DNA of 64,000 nucleotides from contig CM038918.1 of NCBI GenBank assembly GCA_021904315.1, positions 6,401,349 through 6,465,348 on the forward strand, read 5' to 3'. The notes under the pieces were generated by a model. The model worked only from the letters and a program-made list of their open reading frames with translations. It made no database searches and was not told the DNA's origin. The stretch comes from Sphagnum magellanicum (Eukaryota > Streptophyta > Sphagnopsida > Sphagnales > Sphagnaceae). This document shows positions 36,397-48,056 of this stretch, one piece after another. Within the stretch, counting starts at the first letter, position 1, and each line of letters begins with the position of its first letter. Both the position numbers and the translations under genes were made by a program.

Positions 36397-37635
36397 GCAT
36401 TAAAATTACAGGACATCAGTTAATATCAAAATAAATGTTGATATCAGATCATGAAATGTTTAATCTTCTCTCCACCTATGGAGTCATTTCCATTGCTACT
36501 AGTGGGCCTTTTTGTCATTGGCCCAAGTATATTAAATCTCACGTCAAGTCACCGATTCCAATAGTATTATGGTTGATGTGGGTTTAACTTCAAAGTTCTT
36601 ATATGGAACCTTTCCCAACAACAAAAGTGATTCTAAATTCAATAAGCTTTGCTCCAGTGTTTTCAAAATTGTGAAACTACAAACATGCACAGTCTTATAG
36701 AGGGCATTTCTGATGGTACTGAAAGTGGAATGGGGGGCCCCATGGTTTGTTGCAAGGGTTACAACATGGTCACATTTTACAAACAAACATACAAACACCG
36801 ACCTTTCAAATGTGTTATAAGACCTAATAGCTGTTAACCACAGGGGAGTGTGCGGGGTTTGGCCAATGTTGGATCCTAGATAACTAGTTGGTCTCTGAGG
36901 AGCCAGACTTAACCAAACTCTGCTTGCTTTCTAGGACACAAAAGGTCTTGAGAAGAGTTTTTTTTTTTTCCCTCTTGCCAAAAAGAAAGGGAAATTTTTG
37001 GAAATTTTTGTTCTTCAAGTGTAATTTCCCCTAATTTCGCCATATCGGGGGAAAAAAATTGCCAATTTGTTTATATCCTAAAATTGCCAAAAGAAAAAAA
37101 AGAAAAAAAGAAAAGAAGCCCTGGTTTGAGGCTCCATGAATGTATGAAATAGTTTTTGTTGTCAACCATGTTGATTGTGTGTCCCTATGGAAATAGGAAA
37201 GAAGGCTTTTACCACTGCCCACAAATCAGGGTATCCTTAAAGACCCTTGGGTGTTGGACCCTGTGAATGGGGGGGGGGGGGGGGGGGGGGGGGGGTATAT
37301 TCTTATCTTCCATCACCAAGGGTCTTTCAGGTAGCTTGGGCTTTTGGAAATATTATTCATGACCATTGGTCAGCTAGCTTGGACATTTGGAAATATTCTC
37401 CACAACCAGGGGTCCTAGTTATGAAGAATTTCTTTTCAAAAGCCTGGGCTATATGACCCCTGGCCAGGTGACCGGACTCATGGCCAGGTCCAAAGAGCCT
37501 AGGGGCAGTGATTCATTTACTGGAAAATTTAGCCGAATTTCGACCTGAAAACTATGATTTCATCCTATACAAATAAAGGCTTTCTCATGGAGAAAATGAC
37601 CCAAATTTGCCAGATTTTGAAGACATTTTTTTTTC
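36397..37635. other. Non-coding stretch containing a 27-base poly-G run
   Basis: No gene is supported. 37269-37295 is an uninterrupted run of 27 G, here without an R2 repeat before it. The run produces apparent poly-glycine in frame 37247-37456, which is not a real protein. Confidence 0.6.
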
Positions 37636-37790
37636 TTCAAATCACCAGATTTTAATGATAAGTTCCAGTAGGTAGCCAAGAATAAAGAAGGATTCTGTTT
37701 TTTTCCACTTTAATATCTAGTATGTAGCCAAATTTGGCTAAAATATTTTCTGGATGATTGGCACTTTTGGCTACCTATATCACAAAATCC
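37636..37790 (-). repeat. Dispersed repeat R1, copy 6 (best preserved reverse copy)
   Basis: Contains the full palindromic core TAGCCAAATTTGGCTA at 37726-37741. It is preceded by AGTTCCAGTAGGTAGCCAAG and an AATAAAGAAGGATTCT stretch, and followed by GGATGATTGGCACTTTTGGC and TACCTATATCACAAAATCC. Reverse complement aligns end to end with the copies at 14241 and 45461. Confidence 0.85.
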
Positions 37791-38224
37791 ACAAAAGAAA
37801 TCCTACCTAGGGATTTCTAAATATTGTTATGTCCACTGATAAGGAGCATGGGATTATTTAAGAATATTCTTAGTAACCAAGGGTCCAGGGCTTTTGTCCT
37901 TTGGATATAGATAGAATAGGAATATTCCATTCTGTCGGTTATGGGCTCCTCGTATCAGGGTTTTTGGTTTCTAGTCCTCCACTTTGTATGCCCTAGACAT
38001 TAGCCAAGGCCAAAATTGGTGATGAACCCAATTCCAAAATTAGTGAGAAGGAGGTTTAGGGTGGTTGGTAGGGTTTAGAAAAAAAGGTTATTGAAAGAGG
38101 TGTTGCAAAGTTGTTGGATGGCTTCCTCCTTCAAGAATTAAAAAGATGTTTATTGTTTAGTTTTTGTGCTTATTTTTTTATTTCTTAATGAGGATTAGTG
38201 TTTTGATTAGTTATTTGATTTAGT
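37791..38224. other. Non-coding stretch, nothing recognised
   Basis: No open frame or repeat of note. Confidence 0.5.
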
Positions 38225-38595
38225 TTCCTGAACTTTGTCACATGTTAATTTTTTTATTGTGCGCTCCTAGTGAACTTTGTCACCTCTTTGCTATGCATCA
38301 TTTTTTTGGTGTGCCCTTTTGATGAGTTTTGTTGCGTCTTTGTTATGTGTTCATGGTGAGTTTCATTGCCTCCTTGTTATGCATCACCTCTTGTGAGCTT
38401 TGTTGTCTCCTTGTCGTGCCTTGCCTCCTTGCTATGAGCTTTTGGTGAATTATGTGTTGTTTCATTGATGTGCATCACCTCTTGTTGTGCACTTGTGGAA
38501 CTCTTTGACAACTCCATCTCATGTACCATTTTGACCATGTTTGGTGTTCTTTATCACTTCCTTGTTGTGCTTTTGATTGCCTCCTTGCTATGCCC
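38225..38595 (+). repeat. Degenerate short-period tandem array
   Basis: Repeated words of the kind GAGCTTTGTTGCCTCCTTGT and TATGCATCACCTCTTG recur eight or more times with variable 30-60-base spacing (GAACTTTGTCACCTC, GAGTTTTGTTGCGTC, GAGTTTCATTGCCTCC, GAGCTTTGTTGTCTCC and so on). Non-coding, old. Confidence 0.75.
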
Positions 38596-41500
38596 TAGAA
38601 ATGCATTTGGAAAATAAAGGCCTAATCTTTCTAGAAGTTCAACTTCAAATTTGTTTTGGTGCAAAAGAACATTTTTAAGAAAATGATGTGCAACAAAAGG
38701 AATTTTTGGAAGATTTTGGCTTGTTGATTATGAAAAATCATTTACTTATGTAATTTGCAAAATGTTGAAGCATCTTGTTATGTTATGTCCTTGAGTAGTG
38801 TTCCCTTTTAGAAAGTTGTTTCATAAGAAGTGTTGTCTAAATTGGTGTAAACATGCAAACAACTATATTTATTATCAACCTTACTAGAATGTAATTTTGT
38901 AACAAGTTTTGACTTATGGATGTTTAAGTGAATATATGATGTGTTTGTTCTTGTTATTACTTTTTAAAGAGTTAATTATAACCAAAACACATCACCATCA
39001 ATTTATTTGAGGCCTACAACAAAAACAAGAAATCAAGCTTTGGCAAGGAATTCAACTCAATTGTTGGATCAATATGGGTTATGAATTGTGAAAATTTGGG
39101 TTTGGAGAAAAGCTTCGAAAGGACTTGTTTTGGCCATGTTTTCTTTAAGGGATGTAAATATGTTACAATAATGAAAAAGTTTGCAAACATTTCAAGTATG
39201 TTTCAACTAATTTCTACATAATCAGATTTGTAAAAGTGCATAACTTCACCATTTTTTTTAAGGAAAAGGTAGACAAGAATGGAATAAATAATGCATTGAT
39301 TATACTCTCCACCCAAGAAAATTGAGCACTTCAATTAAAACAAGGTGCATTTTAATCCAAGACTTGAAGACAATTTTATAATTGGATTTTTTTTCAACTA
39401 TAGTTCGAATTTATATGCATGTCTATTAAGAAAAGTATTATGTTTCAAAAAACTTTTCAATTTCAAAATGTTATTGTCCTTTGTTACAACAATTGGATTG
39501 ATATGAAAATGACATATCAAGTGCCACTTCAATTTACATGGCACATTTTTCAAATAATTGTTGGTTGCCTTTTCATTGTTGTTTTTGTTCGTGTTTGAAC
39601 TAGATATCACGTTCATTGGTTGTTTAGCAATGCATTGCATTTTGCTTTAACAATGAGCTTGAAGCTTAATGAGAAAAATGAAATCCCACTAGCCTAGGAT
39701 AATATGATGGATGGTGATGTTGGAATTGTTGTTGAATTCTCCTTACTTCTAACATCAAGAAGGAAGTTTGTGTTGTTTTAAATTCTTTCTGTTCATTTTA
39801 AAATAAATATGAAGGAAGAATTGCAATTAACATGTTCTCTTTGATATTGACCCTAGTTTTAAAAACCTTTGTTTAATAACTTATTTTATTGGCCATGAGT
39901 AAGCAAATTGTGACTATTGTTGAAAAATATGATAGGAAAACTTTATATACTATATTATTGAAATGTCATCACCATTATATCCATAAAAAAAATATGAAGT
40001 GATTTTGTAGACCAAGGAATTGATGAGGATTACAACATGGATATATTCAAGTAGATTGCCAACATAAATGAAATACTGAAAAAAAACCAACAAAAAACTT
40101 ATGATTTTAGACAATACACAGTAGATGTCAAGGATATCAAATGTCAATCTCAATGGTGAAAGAAACATGAGTCCATGTTTTTTAATATTGGTTTTCTTGT
40201 TTGCCAAATATTAAAAGTCGTGGGGAACACAAATTTTAAAAAATAAAAAATATATATATATACACACACACATATTCAATAATCTAAGGAGATGTCATTT
40301 ATAATCATATAATTTAGAAAAGTTGATACTTGTGAAAAAAAAATGGCCTAATGAACCTTAAGGTTGGTTGCAAATCACCATCTAATTTCATGGAATTAAT
40401 TGAAATGGATGCAAATTGAAAAGAATTTGAAGGTTCATTCAGACAAAATGATATAAGATTTTATGATTATAATTTTCTTTTTGTTTTCATCATTTAGAAA
40501 ACTATTTGTGTGTTTTTTGCCATATTTTTTACCTTTAACAACCAACTTGTTATAATTGCCTTTGAGAACTAATTGTTATTAAATTTGTGAAAATGGACAT
40601 TTTGAAAAAAATCTTTACATAAATACACATAATATACCAAATACACATAAGCTTTCCCTTGTGAATTGATTTCGAATCAAAACAATATGTGGGTTTTTTG
40701 TATCATAGGTTGATTACATAAAAGTCCCAACACAATGTTTTTAATCACAACATGAAAAAATGGTAATGAAAATGGAGAACGAACCCAAAGCTACACCCAT
40801 AACACCTTAAATACATGAAGGGAGAATATTGGATGAATCATCTGCCTTTTCCATTTAGGTTTAATAAATATTATCATTCATTATTTTTTAGATCAATAAT
40901 ATTATGCCATGAAATAGTCTTTTAAAATATTTATCTTTTTCATGGATCAAAATTTATATTATTCGATATCTTTAATGTTTTGTGTCATGTAAGGTCAAAA
41001 TAATTGACTTTTATTTATGACTAACCCAAAATTGTTAACTGACCCACATACGAATCCCAAAAAATCCAAGTAGCTAGGGCCCAATGTTTTTTTATGTGGT
41101 GACTTTTTTGCCATTTTGTGAAAAAAGGCCCACCAGCATTGATAAAGTTTTTTCTTTCCCAAAAAGGGCCTAAATTCACTAGAATGTTTTTTAATTCAAA
41201 AAAATGTTAGATTTTTACCATGGGCTGGACACATAGCCACAACATAAAAGTTTTTAAAAAAAAAAAAAACTGTTAAATCTACTATATAGTTAAACCTTGT
41301 CAATGATCATCAATTTGGCAATATCACTAAATTGAAACAAAGTGCACAAGTAATCTGCAAAAATCATGTTTGTAAATAGTTATTACACATTGAATTGTTA
41401 GTTTACTCAAGTTAACTAAGAAAACAAATTCAAACCACCAAATCCAACAATCTTGTTGGCTTGAAAAAAAATCTTCCAATGTACACACAAATTTTATTTT

Positions 41501-42905
41501 TTCCAACATTTAAAATAATGATCCCTTTCTACCATTTCAATTGGCCTTTTGATATTCTCACAAACCTACACAACTTTATTACACATGCAAATTTCAATTC
41601 ATTCAAGATAAATAAGGGAAAATTTTCAAATTATCAAATCCAACAATTTCATTGGCCATAACATATATTTTTCACTCTTGCATGCCAGCCTATTCAAGTC
41701 CTTTTATATATTACTGTAATGCCTTTTCACATTCGGCAATAATTAATTATTTTTTAATGCTGAATTTTCTAGAAATTATATGTTTGAAATGCTGAAATTT
41801 AATCAAATTATAAGGGAAGGCAAAATACAAAGATTGGTGGAAGCCTAAGAGCCTATTGCTTTAGGCCAATCCATTTGTAAAAAAAAAATTCAATAATAGA
41901 CTTTTTTTTGTGATATAATTTGGTGGAACATTACGTCTCCCCATCTTTGCAAAAAGATGCAATATAAAATGTTGAAAAAAAATTCATTATGTCAAAGAGG
42001 TTCAAAGTAGTGTTGGTTGGTTCTTGGATTTTAGCAGGTTCAAGTAAGGTGAGAGGGTCTTTGGATTGAAAGTTCTAAGGTTCAGTTGGAACCACCATTG
42101 GAACCTAACCCTATTTTAAAAATTGAATTATAACAGGAACCAAGGGTTTTGCCATATTTTTTTAAAGTTTAGGTTCTCTATGTACATAAGTATAATTTTA
42201 TTTTAAAATATATAAACTTGACCTTACATTTTAAACAAGTTATTGCATTTAATTGGTTGTACATAATTAATATCACTTTAAAAAAATTTGGAGTATGTGT
42301 ATTAGTTGAACAAACTAATTTTTACTTTTTTTGGGAGGGCTTTAGTTGTGTGCAATGGAAATAGAACAGAACCTTGTCTTAAAGAGAATCGACTCGAAGT
42401 TCTTTATGAAAATGATCAGAACTGAAGGCTTTAGAAAAACAGTACTAGGGCCTATAAGGTTTATTATCTATGTATCATATATACTCATATTTCTACCCTA
42501 GATAAGAATCAATCTTATTTATAGTGTCTACCTCAAGCAACTAAATTTGGTGCTACAGGTACACTAGTTGGAGACATCTTGCTTATTTGAGCACAATATG
42601 TAATGGGGTCAAAGGCCAATAATTGGAGGGGCAACTTTGGGTTGCATCATGGAACTTGAAAGTGTCCCTCAATAAACTCATGTGGTAAACAGAATAGGGG
42701 TAAATGTGAATGTTAAATATAGGCATCTCCTCAAGCAAGAAAATGTTCATTATAAAAATGTGGGGGAGGAGATATGATTCATCCATGAAATTTGAAGGTT
42801 GGAACTTGGAAGCAATAGAACCAAATCTAATCTCCCAAGCGACTTTAAGCAAGGATGAACACAGAACATAGAAATTTATGGCAATGGTTTGATTATTTTC
42901 AGAGG
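38596..42905. other. Non-coding AT-rich stretch
   Basis: No gene is supported. Short minus-strand frames (39640-39398, 40207-39950, 42912-42583) have no recognised relatives. A TA/CA run is at 40250-40270. A weak reverse R1 trace is near 41270-41337 (AATGATCATCAATTTGGCAATATCACTAAATTG-like, heavily diverged). Confidence 0.45.
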
Positions 42906-43020
42906 TCACCAAAATATAGCCAGATTCTTAAAATTTTCTACTTTCTTGTCTGACTTTGGCTAATTCCTCTTGTGAATGATTGCCACAAAATTGGAAAGAA
43001 AAAAAAAAAAAAAAAAAAAA
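42906..43020 (-). repeat. Dispersed repeat R1, copy 7, joined to a 22-base poly-A run
   Basis: Reverse R1: TATAGCCAGATTCTTAAAATTTTCTAC-like, TTTGGCTAATTCCTCTTGTG, AATGATTGCCACAAAATTGGAAAG. It is followed directly by 22 A at 42999-43020. Shortened on the left. Confidence 0.68.
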
Positions 43021-45289
43021 CCCTGCCCCAGCCCCTTTGCTAGGAATAAAATCTTGGTCAATCTTGGCCATACTGGGGGTTGGGGATTTCAACCAGATTC
43101 CCAATTCATATTCCCAGGCATATTCCCAATTTATTAGAGTAGACCTTTGCCATTCCTTCATTTTCTTGCTGAATATTTATTTATTTATTTATTTCTTGTT
43201 TTTTCACTCCTGCAATAACAATAAGAATTTCCTAAAATTTTGGCACTTTCAAAGAATTGGAATAAACAAAATACCCATGTACAATAAACAACAATATAAT
43301 CTTTAGAACTTTTGACATTTTGGACAGCTAATTTTGAGAAAAAAATTAAGTATTGCCGGAATGATAAAGGTGTTTTGGTATCTACAATTGGTTGTCTTTT
43401 ATTGGCTTTGTACAAAGGGAAGAGATTATGCATTTGTGTAAAATTTGGGCATGAAATTTTGGCTCAAACTTGACCCAATGTGTGAGCGACATCTGAACTC
43501 CTACATATGAACAGGATCAACGAGCATCATGTTTCATAAAAATGAATGCATTTAGATAAGAAGCTCTAGACCCAATAAGGGAAGCTTTTGGTTTGAACCT
43601 ACCATAAAGGACAAAGTCATTATACAATGAAAGGCTTCTTATCAGTTCTTTTAGAGTGTTGGTTTGGTATATAGGTGTGCACCTAATATCAACAATAGTA
43701 TCAATACTATAGCAAGGACCCTATGATGCTGGTACAACCTGAACACCTTACAAATGCTGATACGAACCATAACACCTTCTCATTTGGTTTGGTAGAATTA
43801 TGAATGAGGGAATGAGGTGAAGTTCTTGACCAAGTAGCATTCCTTTGGTATTATCGTAAGAGCCATATCTTTGGGAGTTCTATTACATTAACATTCCTAG
43901 TTGATCAAGATCCCAAAATTTGTTCTAAGCTTTAGGAAGGTGCTAAGCTTTCAAAGATCTAGTTGTGGATATGCTCTCATTTTGAGAACTTCGTGGTGTA
44001 GTCTTGTGGGATTTATGGTTTCATATGTAGCAGCAGCAATAAGTGAAAGTTATATATTCTTTAAGTGACAAGATGGGTAGCTCACACAAATGTTACCTAT
44101 GTTACCTTCTTCAACAACATGTTTGTTTGAGCTTAGATGGAGGGGTGCTAAGCTTTGGAAGTTCTTACCAGGAACATTCTAAATTTGAGAACTTCTTTGT
44201 GTATCCTTATGAGATTTATAGCATACATGGAATGGTTCATCTGGCCTTGTCTCCCTCCTTTTATCCCTTACATCACACAATGGAGTCCTGAGTCATATGG
44301 GATCCACCAGCCCTAATGTGGGCAGGTGCCAAGATCAACCATTCTGCAAACACCATGTGGCCATTCTGGAAACTCCACATGACCATTATGTAAATCCATA
44401 AAAGTCATTACATTATGGAGTGTGCAAAGTGGAGGTAATTGTGCCCGTTCAGAAATTAGGGCACAATTGCCTTGTACCTGGCATGCTCTATAATAGATAA
44501 TGGTGATTGGTGAACATTTTTTAGTGTTCAAGTGATAAGATGGTGAGATCACACAAATGTAATGTTCAAGACATATCAGTTTGAGCACATCTTGACAAGG
44601 GTCAAGATAGGCTCAAATAAGAAGGAAAGCCATTTTTTAAACATTTTGTGTTGACATGAAGTGTGTTGAACAACTTGGGACCATGCAAATCCCTCCAATG
44701 AAATGCCTCATTACTAGACCATAATCATGTGAGAATCGAAAGCTTTTGGGAAAGGAGGCATTAAATATTGGAATGGGGCTAATTGAAGCTCTGGAATAAC
44801 TCCTTGTGAGCATCATGTGTTGCCAAATGCAGAAAGATGACAAGGTTTGGTGGATTCAGTCAACAATATTAGCCCAGAAGCTTTACTACTTTAGGTTACA
44901 TAAGTAGGGCCTAGAGAACATTTCTTTTTTGGGAAAAGTCTAAGGTTTCCAGGTTTTTGTACAAAGTTAAAGTCAATGGCACAAGGAATGGCAATAAGCC
45001 CATAACAGATGGGCCCATTCCCCCAAAAGTATACCACATCTATGGCAAGTGACTCTTCATGGAATACCTTAAAAATGTAGGGCTGCTTTTTTTTTAATAA
45101 TCATGTTAAATATAGGTAAATCAAAAGGGGCAAATGTGGTTTAGGGGTCAAGGTAAATCTACAATTATAAATATTATCCAATCAGCGCTCTTCTTCTTCT
45201 TCTTTTGGGTTAAATTTGTAATGTTGCTGAACACAGTCACCCACAAGACAATTGAAGCAAATCTGCCTACAAACAGAAAATGCATTTTT
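43021..45289. other. Non-coding stretch with a weak ~210-bp duplication
   Basis: 43936 and 44146 start two diverged units (GGTGCTAAGCTTT, then TGAGAACTTC, then GAGATTTATRG or GGGATTTATGG). The word AAGTGAYAAGATGG with CACACAAATGT recurs at 44065 and 44530. An (ATTT)n run is at 43170-43193. No gene is supported. Confidence 0.45.
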
Positions 45290-45380
45290 ATCATCCCTCT
45301 ACATTAATTGATACCCTACTGGAACTTATACAAAAATCTCCAGGTTTTGTAAAAAAAATTCTGAAATTTGCTGAATAGAA
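45290..45380 (+). repeat. Dispersed repeat R1, copy 8 (3' part only)
   Basis: ATCCCTCTACATTAATTGATACCCTACTGGAACTTATACAAAAATC-like text corresponds to the right half of R1. It lies 80 bases before a nearly full copy in the same orientation. Confidence 0.6.
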
Positions 45381-45460
45381 AACCCTAAAAAAACAGTTTA
45401 TTTTTGCCATTCCAAATACTTTGATTCACATTAATTAATTGTGGGCAGGGTTTTGTTTTT

Positions 45461-45630
45461 CAATTTTGTGATGTAGCTGAAGTGGCGATCATCCATAAGA
45501 TAATTTAGTCAGATTTGGCTACATACTAATATGAAAGTAGAAAATAACCAGGATCCTTCTATATTCTTGGCTACGTATCATAAAAATCTGGCAATTGGGG
45601 TTTTTAAAAAAAAAATTGGTGAATTTGGGT
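45461..45630 (+). repeat. Dispersed repeat R1, copy 9 (best preserved forward copy)
   Basis: CAATTTTGTGATGTAGCTGA, GTGGCGATCATCCATAAGAT, AGATTTGGCTACATACTAAT, ATGAAAGTAGAAAATAACCA, GGATCCTTCTATATTCTTGG, then CTACGTATCATAAAAATCTG. Aligns throughout with 14241-14391. Confidence 0.85.
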
Positions 45631-46967
45631 TTTTTCCATGAAAAATCCTTTGTATGGGTCAAAACCAGTGTTGGGTGATTCTTGGTTTTGTCTCAAAATC
45701 GCTAGGTCCAAGTTCTAGAAGACTTTATTAGACTCACCAAGGTTTTTTTTTTTTTTCAAAAAAAAAAATCTTCAATAAGCCCAAGCAAGGTTTCAAAAAA
45801 TTGCAAAAGATCATTTCATCAAGGTTTCAAAGTGTCGGTTTTAAGATACACCAATCAGTTTTCAAAGGCAATTCTCACATAGTGGTTATTAAAAGGTCTA
45901 TTTTTTCAACCATTGTTTCTGAAAGGGAAAATAACTCAAGGACACAAATGCAAAGCTAAACACTTGAAACAAACATTTTCCAAAAATTGCAATGGCAATT
46001 GATTCTTCACAATTAAATGGCCAAGGTCTTGCAAAAAATATTTTTGCTTCACAACATCCTTTTGAAAGGATCTTTGACAGCAAAAAACTTAAATATTGCA
46101 TGTCTAACACATGAAACCTTTTTTTTTGTTGGTTGTGTTTCAAAAGTTCCTCGTATTGGACCATTAATCTCCTACTCAAAAAATTTAACAATTAAAGCAT
46201 GATCTATATTCACATTTTTTCCAAAGCCATTTTTCCATATGTTTTATAATATAAACATTTTCTTTTTTTTGTGTTTAGATTAGGAACATACATAATATTG
46301 GTGTAACAAAGTAGACATCTCATGATTTAGGACTACCCCATCAACATCTTTCCCATCATTCACACAATAAAAAGACCAACAAATTACATTCATGCTATGC
46401 CTTTTCCACATTTTTCTTTGAACATGCAATTTTTGAAAGTCTATTCCAATTGTTCCTTCTTCATTTCCTTATGCTAACTTTTCTATCGAGATTTGTATTG
46501 TTTGAAATTTTTTATTTAAAATTTCAATTTCCATATTCAATGGATTGAGACAGATTTCATTTTCATTTTGACTTGATTCCATTTTTAAACAAATATTACA
46601 TAACATGAAAGAGAAATTTTTAAAACAAGTGTAAATTTTACCAAAATTGTGGGTTTAGATTTTAGTTGTATAGTCTATGTTATTAAAAAAAAAAAAAAAA
46701 ACTATCAAGACATTTACAAGAATTTACAAGGCAAAATCAAACTTCTTCCTTCTCTTTCCATCACATACAAGATGTGAAAAACAATGTATGAATTTGTTAC
46801 AATGTATTGTGCAAGTGGGATTCTAGTCTTGCACATAATAAATACATGTTCAATAATTAGCAAATATATAATTAAAATTAAAAATAAAAAAATAAAAAAA
46901 TTAAAGAAACAAAAAATGCACAATGAAAATGAATTAAAGTTACATGTCTGTCCATCTGTCCGGGCAG
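45631..46967. other. Non-coding AT-rich stretch
   Basis: Long T and A runs (45744-45769, 46685-46700). Minus-strand frame 46191-45898 is not recognised. No gene is supported. Confidence 0.5.
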
Positions 46968-47143
46968 TTTCCGGGCATTGCCCGAGCCAGCACAGACCTT
47001 TTTTTTTTTTTTGATGGGTTTTGTTTTCTGTGTTAGTTAAACTGCCGGGACCTTTTTTTTTTTTTTTGGATGGGTTTTGTTTTCTGTGTCAGTTAAATTG
47101 CCCGGACCTTTTTTTTTTTTTTTTTTTGATGGGTTTTGTCCGC
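46968..47143 (+). repeat. Three tandem units with poly-T and GATGGGTTTTGTTTTCTGTG
   Basis: Units of about 58 bases, starting near 46986, 47043 and 47101: GACC, 14-20 T, GATGGGTTTTGTTTTCTGTG, TYAGTTAAAYTG, then a CCGGGAC/CCCGGAC joint. The third is cut after GGGTTTTGT. Upstream, CCGGGCA words near 46960-46985 belong to the same theme. Units are close in sequence, so the array is fairly young. Confidence 0.88.
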
Positions 47144-47584
47144 CAGGGGGGGTGCATTATGCACCAGGTTCACACTAGTGAAAATGAAGGAACTATTCAT
47201 ATCCTTTTCAAATTTCTTTGAATTAATAAGATGATTGCATTGACATTTTCTTCCATGCATTATACCATTAGTTTTGAAATAAGATATTAGTTGATGTATT
47301 TCTAAGTTTGTCCCAAGGTATTGAAAGTAAACCCTCCAAGTGACAACAACGGAAAGAAAAATGAACTTGGGGGCATGCTCCTTAGCTCTTGACACTAGGA
47401 AAAAAAAGGTGTGTAAGAAATTTGAGATGGGACCCAAATAATGTGACAAACACAAACAACTTATGGGCAAGTCACTTGCACAAGCTAGACAATTCAAATG
47501 GTTAATGCATATGGAGTAAACTTTGGACAACAAACTTGCTTTGGACTCAATATGTTCACCCAACTCAAAATTGGGAACAAGCAT
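47093..47584 (-). other. Unassigned 163-codon open frame
   Basis: One of the longest open frames in the window outside the kinase. The translation has a hydrophobic stretch around residues 48-70 and ends in a lysine run that is simply the reverse of the poly-T tract at 47106-47126. I recognise no family. A neighbouring minus frame (47771-47565) is in another phase. It could be a decayed element or chance; the end inside a young tandem array argues against a conserved C-terminus. Confidence 0.25.
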
Positions 47585-47965
47585 CGCCCTCCTCCCTATT
47601 GTATACTTTGTGATTAGTAATGAGGGTTACATCAAAATAACTATAATTTTTTAAACTCTTCGGTGGGAGTTTTGAAATTTTCAAGATATGAAGATCACAA
47701 CTTAGTGAGTTCATAACTTTCTCACATGAACTTTGATCAAGGATTTCAAATTGAAAAGTTATAACCTTCAACGAGATATTTTCTTAACATGAATCTATGG
47801 TTATAATCATAAGAAAACTAAGATGTACATGTAAAATAGGGGAAACATTGAGGATGAAAACTAAACTTGATGAAAAATTGGATGTTTAGTTCATCAAATG
47901 GCAAGCACAAGAAGGGTTAGAGTCTACAACAATGTTTTTTTTTCGGACAAAAAAATAGATTTTTT

Positions 47966-48056
47966 TTTGTTTTCCTAGCTTAAATTCAACTAATTTTGCT
48001 AAAGTTTGGAAACTTTTGCAAACTTTTTAATGTCATGAAATTAAAGGGAAAAAAAG
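47966..48056 (+). repeat. Dispersed repeat R2, copy 3
   Basis: CTTAAATTCAACTAATTTTG, CTAAAGTTTGGAAACTTTTG, CAAACTTTTTAATGTCATGA, AATTAAAGGG. Same order as the other two R2 copies but with a GGGAAAAAAAGG end instead of a long G run. Confidence 0.65.
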
